Shown here piece by piece: positions 51,451 to 57,268 of a stretch of DNA of 57,268 nt. The DNA is from Acidifodinimicrobium sp049967035 (GTDB lineage: Archaea > Nanobdellota > Nanobdellia > Parvarchaeales > Parvarchaeaceae). The notes under the pieces were generated by a model. It was not told the origin of the DNA. It worked only from the letters and a program-made list of their open reading frames with translations, and did not search any database. The position numbers were made by a program, and so were the translations under genes. The DNA lies in contig JBMFTM010000001.1 of the NCBI GenBank assembly GCA_049967035.1, positions 1 to 57,268 of the forward strand, read 5' to 3'. Position 1 is the first letter of the stretch; each line of letters starts with the position of its first letter.

Positions 51451-54400
51451 AGGTAAGCCTCGAGAATCCTCCTCGGAAATCCATGAAGAAAAAAAGACGG
51501 AAAAAGTCACCGAGCTTGAATTAAATCTCAATCTTGATTCTATAAAATCGATGTTGAAGCCAGTGGTAAAGTATGGCGTAGGTTATGGTCTCATATTTGC
51601 CATTCTAGCGGTTTTGATGGTGGCCTCTTTGCTTTACACTTACCTATCGATTTATTTCTATATCACCCTCGGGCTTATGATAGTCTCGGCTGTCCTCTCA
51701 GCCTTATTCACCAAACACAAGGCGCCTTTTTACGCGCTTTTGTTTACAGCAATAATCCTAGGTTTGTTGATAAGGACTGCTAGTCTGCCTGCATTAGGGG
51801 CTACGCCACTGGTCGGCAATGATTATCTAGGTATGGGTGGTTCACTTACTGGTCTAGACCCGTATGAATTCTATGATCTTATGAGGGACATCATTACAAC
51901 TGGCAATGTACCAGTGATAAATCACCTTCAGTACCTCCCGATAGGGTTACCTTCTAGGTCTCAGGAGGTTCTTATATCATTTTTCGGCGCATACATGTAC
52001 CGTTTCATGCAGCCTTTGGTTCCAGCCGCTACTCCAATGACTTGGTTTATGATTTATCCGCCGATTGTTGCGGCGGTTATGACTCTGCTTTTATTCTTTA
52101 TTCTGTTGTATGTCTTTAGAGATTATTGGATGGCTTCTTTGGGGGCCTTTGTTTTTCCCGCGTTTGAAACACTGCTAGGCAGGACCTCAGCAGGATTTTC
52201 AACTAAGACCGCGATGGGTTTCATGTTCATATTCTTGTCATTTTTCATGCTTGTAAAAATATTCACGTCAAAAGACAGAAATTCTAAACTGCTGTATGGC
52301 TTTCTGATGGCCATATCAGTAGGTTTTGGGACGATAACCAGCGGCTACCCCGTGTTCTCTGTAATAACCATACCGCTGACATACCTTCTTTTGATAATGT
52401 TTGAATTTGATAAGAAGGAGGATCTGTACGCGTTTTTGCCATTTGGATTGTTCCTAGCATTCGAAGCCAGCTTCTTGAACTTCAGTCTGTCGAACTTGTT
52501 GAGCTTTGAGCTGTTTCCGATGTACTTTGTATATTTAGTGATACTCTTTAAGCTTTTCGTTTATGATAAATACAAAGACAGATTGAGGATACCGCACATC
52601 AACGAAGGCACAAGCCCAGTGATATATGCACTCTTGATAGGCTTTGTGATAAGCTTAATCCCCAAGTTGAATTTACTCCATAAAATCCTTACATTCCTTA
52701 GCTCGGAGATAGCTCATCCGCTTGGCCTTGGCGCTGTAAATCCGCTGTCTTTGACGATTGCTGAGTACGGCGTCGTTAACCTCGCAGATAGGTTCTCAGA
52801 GTACAATTTTGTTGTTTCAGGTATTGGGGTAAATTTCTTGCTGCTGTTCATTGGCTCAGGAGTGCTCCTTTATCTTATTTCAAGGAGATTCAAACACTGG
52901 TATATCTTCTATTCTCTGTTGCTTCCGATGGTGGTACTTATAAATGGTGGAACATTTTCGTTCAGCTTATCATCTGAAGTTTACCTTATAGTGGCAGTTA
53001 TAATGTCATTTTTGCCAGAGGTCATAGCGCTGTATGAATTCAGTCGGCACAGAAGCAAAAAGCTCCTCGGAAATGTGGCTGTTTTTGTGTTTATATCTAT
53101 AATCTTGATTGTTGTTTCGCTGGCTATAGGGCAAGCTAAGAATTACTATAAATATGGGGCCTTTGGTTTGATTGGCATATTCACTATATTCTTAGTATTT
53201 GATAAATTTGAAAGAGAAAGTGTCTCCGATAAAGTGTACCTCATGCTCCTAACTTTATTCATTTTGACATTGGTGTTATCAAATTTAGAGTTGAGACTTC
53301 TGGAACCGACTGATCTAACAGCGGCGTTGTTGGTTCCTCTAGCAGTTGTTTTCTTGACTAATTCCGGGATCAAATACACTAAGTCATTATTCAAGAGCCC
53401 TGAACAGAAGAGGTTATTTTATCTAGCAGTAGGTCTGATAACCATTATAGCGCTTACATTCGTTGCTATAGAGCTGTATGACAGTTTGACAGTATCCTAT
53501 CAGATAGCGCAGCAAAGTGGCTCAGGTCTTGCGCTTTGGGGCCCTACTATGCTCTGGATAAACCAGAATACCCCTGCTAACAGTTCAATAATCTCGTGGT
53601 GGGATTATGGTTATTGGGAAGAGGCGATAGCTGGAAGAACAGCCGTTGCTGACGGGAGTAACGCCTATGGATATCAATCTATGATTGCAAAGTACTTCTT
53701 TGAAGCCACATCGCCTTATCAGTATGCGACTTATCTTCATTTTATCCACGAACCAACATACGCAGTTATAAGCGGCAGCGAAGTTTTAAAGTTCTCAGCT
53801 ATCTCAACGATAGCATTGAAGTCGACTGAATTCTCTCCACTGATAGAGGGAACCTCACAGTTGAATTCTAACAACATCGGTAATGCTAGTTATAAGTATC
53901 TGGCTGTGTTTGGAGGGAGCCCAAGCACAGGTTATGCTTTAGTCAATTCGAATGTAACAGTTGGATTACAGAACATCCCGGCAAGTGATGCCATACTACT
54001 TGAGGTGCTGCTGCCATTTAATTCATCAACAGTGATAGGAAAACCTTACGGTATAATCTACAATACCTTAACACAGCAGGCTTCGTCTCCTATGCCGATA
54101 GATTACATGTGTACTTATTCTAAGGGGTGTGTGCAGGAAAGCACAAGCGGCATACCTGGAGGGTTCATGCTTCTTCTTCCAAACGAGACAGCAACTCTTC
54201 ATATAGGTGGAGTAGGTCAGGGCTATATACCGGAACCAATTAATCTATCATCCTACGGAAATCAACCTGCTGGCTTATTCATGCCAAATCAAACATTGAA
54301 CACATTATTCGTAAAGTTATATCTGTTAAATGAGACTGTGCCTGGCTTTAAATTGGTGTTCTCTGACAACCTGCCAGTCAACTCTCTTCTAAGTATCGAG

Positions 54401-54577
54401 AATCAAGTTCTTACGAACATAAATGTTTATCAGATAAACTACACACAGCTTTCAAAGTATGAATTGACCGGAGAATGTTCGACTTCCCCTACAGCTATAA
54501 ACTACTGTGATAACCTAAGCTATCTTCCAAGTGTGTTTGATAAGAACCTTTCTCTCATAGAAAACAATAGCATTTAG
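51431..54577 (+). CDS. aglB: oligosaccharyltransferase AglB (STT3)
   Basis: Membrane enzyme transferring lipid-linked glycan to Asn in proteins, 1048 residues. N-terminal cytoplasmic stretch of about 45 residues rich in Glu/Lys, about 13 membrane helices, with DPYEFYDLMRDI in the first external loop (family DPY and DxD-like region), and the catalytic WWDYGYW (723-729) opening the C-terminal soluble domain. That domain carries many NxS/T sites, so it is probably glycosylated itself. Immediately preceded by a TnpB relic. Confidence 0.95.
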   Translation: MENNVNEGKPRESSSEIHEEKKTEKVTELELNLNLDSIKSMLKPVVKYGVGYGLIFAILAVLMVASLLYTYLSIYFYITLGLMIVSAVLSALFTKHKAPFYALLFTAIILGLLIRTASLPALGATPLVGNDYLGMGGSLTGLDPYEFYDLMRDIITTGNVPVINHLQYLPIGLPSRSQEVLISFFGAYMYRFMQPLVPAATPMTWFMIYPPIVAAVMTLLLFFILLYVFRDYWMASLGAFVFPAFETLLGRTSAGFSTKTAMGFMFIFLSFFMLVKIFTSKDRNSKLLYGFLMAISVGFGTITSGYPVFSVITIPLTYLLLIMFEFDKKEDLYAFLPFGLFLAFEASFLNFSLSNLLSFELFPMYFVYLVILFKLFVYDKYKDRLRIPHINEGTSPVIYALLIGFVISLIPKLNLLHKILTFLSSEIAHPLGLGAVNPLSLTIAEYGVVNLADRFSEYNFVVSGIGVNFLLLFIGSGVLLYLISRRFKHWYIFYSLLLPMVVLINGGTFSFSLSSEVYLIVAVIMSFLPEVIALYEFSRHRSKKLLGNVAVFVFISIILIVVSLAIGQAKNYYKYGAFGLIGIFTIFLVFDKFERESVSDKVYLMLLTLFILTLVLSNLELRLLEPTDLTAALLVPLAVVFLTNSGIKYTKSLFKSPEQKRLFYLAVGLITIIALTFVAIELYDSLTVSYQIAQQSGSGLALWGPTMLWINQNTPANSSIISWWDYGYWEEAIAGRTAVADGSNAYGYQSMIAKYFFEATSPYQYATYLHFIHEPTYAVISGSEVLKFSAISTIALKSTEFSPLIEGTSQLNSNNIGNASYKYLAVFGGSPSTGYALVNSNVTVGLQNIPASDAILLEVLLPFNSSTVIGKPYGIIYNTLTQQASSPMPIDYMCTYSKGCVQESTSGIPGGFMLLLPNETATLHIGGVGQGYIPEPINLSSYGNQPAGLFMPNQTLNTLFVKLYLLNETVPGFKLVFSDNLPVNSLLSIENQVLTNINVYQINYTQLSKYELTGECSTSPTAINYCDNLSYLPSVFDKNLSLIENNSI

Positions 54578-54616
54578 GAATTTAATTTTATAAAATATGA
54601 ATGTCTGGGTATATGT

Positions 54617-55174
54617 ATGATAATAACAGTATCCGGTCTAACAGCTTCAGGAAAGACCACTTTGGCTAAGGGTTTAGCAGATGAGCTCAACTTAGAGTAT
54701 CTTTCAGGTAGTTCTAAGCTTAAAAATCTCCTTCCAGACAAGACGTTTAGGTCGTGGGAATCCAAAGAAGGTATGCAGATGATTCTCTTCAGGCTCAAAA
54801 ACACTAAGTTTGATAAAAGACTAGACTCGGAGCTCCTTAGGACCATTAGGAGAAGCGACAATATCGTAGTGGATAGCTGGACTATGCCCTGGCTGTTAGG
54901 TAGCAATAGAAATACGGTGAAGATATATGTTAAAGCACCGATAGAGGTGAGAGCACGTAGGGTTTCTATAAGAGACAGTATCCCATACAAATCTGCCCTT
55001 GCTGTAACTAAAAAGAAAGACGATTTGACCGCAAAGATTTATAGAAGTTTGTACAAAATAGATGTGGCCTATGATTTAGCTCCATTTGACCTGATTGTGG
55101 ATTCCAGTAAATTGGACAGGGACAATCTAAGAGATCTCTGCGTAGATTTTATATTTAAATTCTTTAAAGTATAA
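54617..55174 (+). CDS. cmk: cytidylate kinase, archaeal type
   Basis: P-loop kinase phosphorylating CMP/dCMP, 185 residues. Starts with MIITVSGLTASGKTTLAKGLA (Walker A GLTASGKTT) and has the lid-like VDSWTMPWLLG and VRARRVSIRDSI (conserved Arg for phosphate binding). In many archaea cmk lies just before cbf5 with ribosomal protein genes; here it is 9 bases before cbf5, agreeing with the family arrangement. Confidence 0.9.
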   Translation: MIITVSGLTASGKTTLAKGLADELNLEYLSGSSKLKNLLPDKTFRSWESKEGMQMILFRLKNTKFDKRLDSELLRTIRRSDNIVVDSWTMPWLLGSNRNTVKIYVKAPIEVRARRVSIRDSIPYKSALAVTKKKDDLTAKIYRSLYKIDVAYDLAPFDLIVDSSKLDRDNLRDLCVDFIFKFFKV

Positions 55175-55183
55175 TCTAGTTCA

Positions 55184-56201
55184 ATGGGCCTGCCTTATGA
55201 GGGTATAAAACGTGAAGTTATGTCTTTGCGCGATGAGGCGACCTGTGAGGATTACGGAGTATATCCCGACAGGAGAGATATAAAGCAGAAGCTTGACCTT
55301 GGCTTCATTTTGCTTGATAAGCCAAGTGGAATGAGATCAAAGACTTCCGCTTTTATCGCCAAGAGGATACTGTCTCCGCTGAATGTCAGTAAGATCGGTT
55401 ACTCAGGGACTTTAGTGTGATTCACAAAGAAATCCCAACGTGACTGGATTACTGCCTTTATCCTTAAACCGCGCAAATAAAGCGATAGCTCTCCTTCTTT
55501 TAGGCGGAAAAGAATACATTGCCTTAATGCATGTTCATAAAGAATTCGAAGAAGAGAACCTGAAGAAACAGATGCTGGAGTTTGTTGGCAAGATAAATCA
55601 GCTTCCGCCGGTAAGATCAAATGTGAAAAGGCAGTATAGAGAGAGAACAGTTTATTATCTAGACGTATTGGAAGTAGATGGAAGAGATGTCCTCTTCAGG
55701 GTGGGTGTAGAATCAGGCACATATATAAGGAAGCTGATACACGACATGGGGGAAAAGATTGGTGTAGGCGCCCATATGGTGGAATTGAGGAGAACGAAAG
55801 TTGCTAACCTCACTGAAGATGATGGTTTGTCGACCCTTCAAAATTTAGAAGATGCAGTTTACTTCTATGAAAAGGAGGGGGATGAAAAGCCATTAAATAA
55901 GGTGATACAGAATATAGAGAAAGCGGTAGATTTTCTTCCGAAGGTGTGGATATCTGATTTTGCCGTTGATACGGTCTGCAAAGGTGCTCCAGTAGCTGTC
56001 CCTGGCGTAGTGAAGTTTAATCCTTTCAAAATAGGCGAATGGGTTTTGATATACACGTTGAAGGGCGAGATAGTCGCTATAGGTAAGGCAGCGATAGATT
56101 CAAGTTCACTGAAAGACATAGAGAAAGGTATAGTAATAAGAACTGACAGTGTTATAATGAGATCTGGTGTGTATCCGGAGTATCATAGAGCACGACAATA
56201 G
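55184..56201 (+). CDS. cbf5: tRNA/rRNA pseudouridine synthase Cbf5, split by a BHB intron
   Basis: Catalytic subunit of the archaeal H/ACA RNP, which makes pseudouridine in rRNA and tRNA. The gene is two exons, 55184-55415 and 55432-56201 (333 residues). Exon 1 has the N-terminus and FILLDKPSGMRSKTSAFIA; exon 2 has TGLLPLSLNRANKA and, at the end, a PUA domain (about 250-330). Exon 1 alone stops after SGTLV (78 residues). Without bases 55416-55431, the junction reads GTLDPNVTGLLPL: the catalytic Asp (residue 78) codon GAT is formed from G of exon 1 and AT of exon 2. The first residues (MGLPYEGIKREVMSL) match Cbf5. tRNA-Pro follows 5 bases later. Confidence 0.93.
55416..55431 (+). other. cbf5: 16-nt bulge-helix-bulge intron in cbf5
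   Basis: Flanking and inner bases fold as a canonical BHB motif: outer helix GGGA (55406-55409) with TCCC (55433-55436); central 4-bp helix CTTT (55410-55413) with AAAG (55426-55429); 3-base bulges AGT (55414-55416) and AAA (55430-55432); inner helix GTG (55417-55419) with CAC (55423-55425) closed by loop ATT. Cutting after the second base of each bulge, the rule for the archaeal tRNA-splicing endonuclease, removes exactly these 16 bases and restores the frame and the GTLDP catalytic motif. BHB introns are known in cbf5 of several Crenarchaeota. Confidence 0.9.
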
Positions 56202-56206
56202 TGTAT

Positions 56207-56280
56207 GGGGTGGTAGTCTAGCTTGGTATGATACTGGTTTCGGGTGCCAGAGGTCGTGGGTTCAAATCCCATCCACCCCA
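56207..56280 (+). tRNA. tRNA-Pro (CGG)
   Basis: A 74-nt class I tRNA: acceptor GGGGTGG pairs with CCACCCC, anticodon stem CTGGT/GCCAG with loop TTCGGGT (anticodon CGG), T loop GGTTCAAATCC, discriminator A. No intron. Only 5 bases after the cbf5 stop and without a TATA box at the right distance, so it is probably cut from the cbf5 transcript. Confidence 0.94.
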
Positions 56281-56323
56281 ATTGCGCGTATAATCAAATA
56301 TTTGCATTGAATTTTAAAAAGTA

Positions 56324-57268
56324 CTATTTGTAATAACTTTGGTAGAATTTTTCGTTGAATTTCAAAATATCCTTTGCGGTCTCATCATAGTAAAAAGTAG
56401 AGATGATCAGAGTCCTGTACCTCTTTCCTATTAGTTTGAAATGATCAAAGTGAAACTTACTGACATCGTCTTGCAGTTTGTTAAATGCCTCCAGATTTTG
56501 TAGCCAAATCCCAACAGTTAATATTATATATTTTTTAGGTATATGCAGTTTGCGTGGATCTATTATCCTCGTATTGTCAGCCATATAGATAGAGTTAATA
56601 TATCTATCTGAGTATCTATAAACTTTCTGCCTAAGAATTTTTATTTTTAATAGTACAATCTTTGCCAAAAATTCATATGAACGCGTTTTTCTGATTACAT
56701 CTTTGAAATGAAGTGCACCTTGAGCCTTTAAAGCGGCATCGGTTGCCTTGTAAAGTCTTATGAGTCTCTTTAATCTGCGGAATTTAAATCCAGAGTATCT
56801 TTCTTCCCTGTTTCCTCTTGCTATCTCGTTTTGGAACAGATGAACTGGCAAAGAATAGATTTTAATGCCTTTAGATAATGCCCTAGCATAAAGCTCCACA
56901 TCCTCTGCAGCTAGTAAGTCCCTCCAATTACCTATCCTATCCATGGTTCTTCTGTCCATGAAATGTATCGGGTTTATCAAAGAGTATGGTTTGTATGTTT
57001 TTATCAACCCTTCTATTACTTTCCTTAATATTGGTTCGTATATGTTGTCAAGGTCTATTGACATAAAATATTTGCCAGTAGAATGGTTGTAAGCTATCGC
57101 CCTTCCTAATCCTCTAGAGCACTTGGCTTGAATTATCTTGAAGTTTTTATACTTTTTTGAATAGGATTTAAGTATCTCCCAAGTTCCATCAGTAGAGAAG
57201 TTGTCGACTACAACGACCTCAAATCCACCTTTTAAACCATTAAACTGTTTTAAGATTGAATCTAAACT
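56324..57268 (-). CDS. family 2 glycosyltransferase (5' end outside window)
   Basis: Partial; the open frame runs to the window edge, giving 314 residues without a start. The GT-A fold is visible: VVVVDNFSTDGTWEILKS, then GLGRAIAYNHSTGKYFMSIDLDN, where DLDN takes the DxD metal-binding place. The following MDRRTMDRIGNWRDLLAAEDVELYARAL continues as in GT2 enzymes. The 5' end lies beyond base 57268. Its closeness to AglB and the flippase suggests glycan assembly, but no acceptor can be read. The starting Met at 57064 is internal. Confidence 0.85.
   Translation of the reverse strand, partial: SLDSILKQFNGLKGGFEVVVVDNFSTDGTWEILKSYSKKYKNFKIIQAKCSRGLGRAIAYNHSTGKYFMSIDLDNIYEPILRKVIEGLIKTYKPYSLINPIHFMDRRTMDRIGNWRDLLAAEDVELYARALSKGIKIYSLPVHLFQNEIARGNREERYSGFKFRRLKRLIRLYKATDAALKAQGALHFKDVIRKTRSYEFLAKIVLLKIKILRQKVYRYSDRYINSIYMADNTRIIDPRKLHIPKKYIILTVGIWLQNLEAFNKLQDDVSKFHFDHFKLIGKRYRTLIISTFYYDETAKDILKFNEKFYQSYYK

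Noticed and set aside
55440..56201. Separate gene starting at GTG 55440 (MTGLLPLSLNRANK)
   Set aside because: It lacks the Cbf5 N-terminal part and the catalytic Asp; the upstream 78-residue frame has exactly the missing part, and the BHB structure explains the gap. A pseudogene is also less likely because both exons are otherwise intact.
1..57268. CRISPR arrays, phage genes, inteins or complete insertion sequences
   Set aside because: No regularly spaced repeats, no Cas genes, no intein splice motifs in RfcS or RNA polymerase, and only two truncated IS605-type left ends were seen.

Overview
The window is a gene-dense stretch of an archaeal chromosome. The evidence is archaeal throughout: exosome genes (rrp4/rrp41/rrp42), a proteasome alpha subunit, SBDS, RFC clamp loader, split RNA polymerase genes (rpoH-B''-B'-A'-A''), archaeal-type PheRS, a Cbf5 gene, RNase P proteins Pop5 and Rpp30, an archaeal-type RNase P RNA, AglB, cupin-type phosphoglucose isomerase and TATA-box promoters with short or absent leaders. 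Small, tightly packed and often overlapping genes, a shortened RFC large subunit, unusual motif losses in core machinery and a fragmented ribosomal operon suggest a reduced DPANN lineage; a Micrarchaeota/ARMAN-like organism is my best inference, not something the sequence proves.

Layout. 0-5.7 kb (+): exosome/proteasome operon (Pop5, PsmA, SBDS, Rrp4, Rrp41, FAU-1, Rrp42, RpoK). 5.7-9.05 kb (-): RFC large and small subunits, a KaiC-like ATPase and a winged-helix protein. 9.1-9.4 kb (-): RNase P RNA. 9.5-11.8 kb (+): uL2, uS19, uL22, uS3, uL29. 11.85-17.15 kb (-): nuoJKLMN, a complex I membrane module without partner subunits. 17.2-21.3 kb: Nth endonuclease, a HemK/Mtq2-like methyltransferase, GNAT and unknown proteins. 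21.3-25.5 kb (-): SepF, tRNA-Leu, aMBF1, PheT, PheS. 25.6-35.0 kb: Fap7-like kinase, then the RNA polymerase/uS12/uS7 operon (-). 35-38.1 kb (-): class II LysRS, MgtC/DUF4010 membrane protein, tRNA-Thr. 38.1-41.4 kb (+): TatD, tRNase Z, Rpp30, HtpX. 41.4-48.9 kb: small Cys-rich and acidic proteins, degenerate Nudix protein, TldE/TldD, PAC2, M50 protease, KsgA, YchF-like GTPase. 48.9-57.3 kb: flippase, phosphoglucose isomerase, AglB, cytidylate kinase, Cbf5, tRNA-Pro and a partial family 2 glycosyltransferase.

Main discoveries. (1) cbf5 is interrupted by a 16-nt insert at 55416-55431 that fits a canonical bulge-helix-bulge intron; its removal recreates the catalytic Asp codon. (2) tldE has no ATG, GTG or TTG in its first third; a Shine-Dalgarno sequence points to an AUU start overlapping the tldD stop. 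(3) RNA polymerase has substitutions at near-invariant active-centre positions in RpoA', RpoA'' and RpoB'. (4) uL2, uS3 and uS12 have lost otherwise strongly conserved motifs. (5) Two degenerate IS200/IS605 left ends, each carrying a truncated TnpB start, sit directly upstream of tRNase Z and AglB and may act as their 5' regions.

The genes mostly serve RNA synthesis, processing and translation: exosome, FAU-1, RNase P RNA with two of its proteins, tRNase Z, Cbf5, KsgA, three tRNAs, two aminoacyl-tRNA synthetases, ribosomal proteins and RNA polymerase. A second theme is the cell surface: flippase, AglB, glycosyltransferase and membrane proteases.
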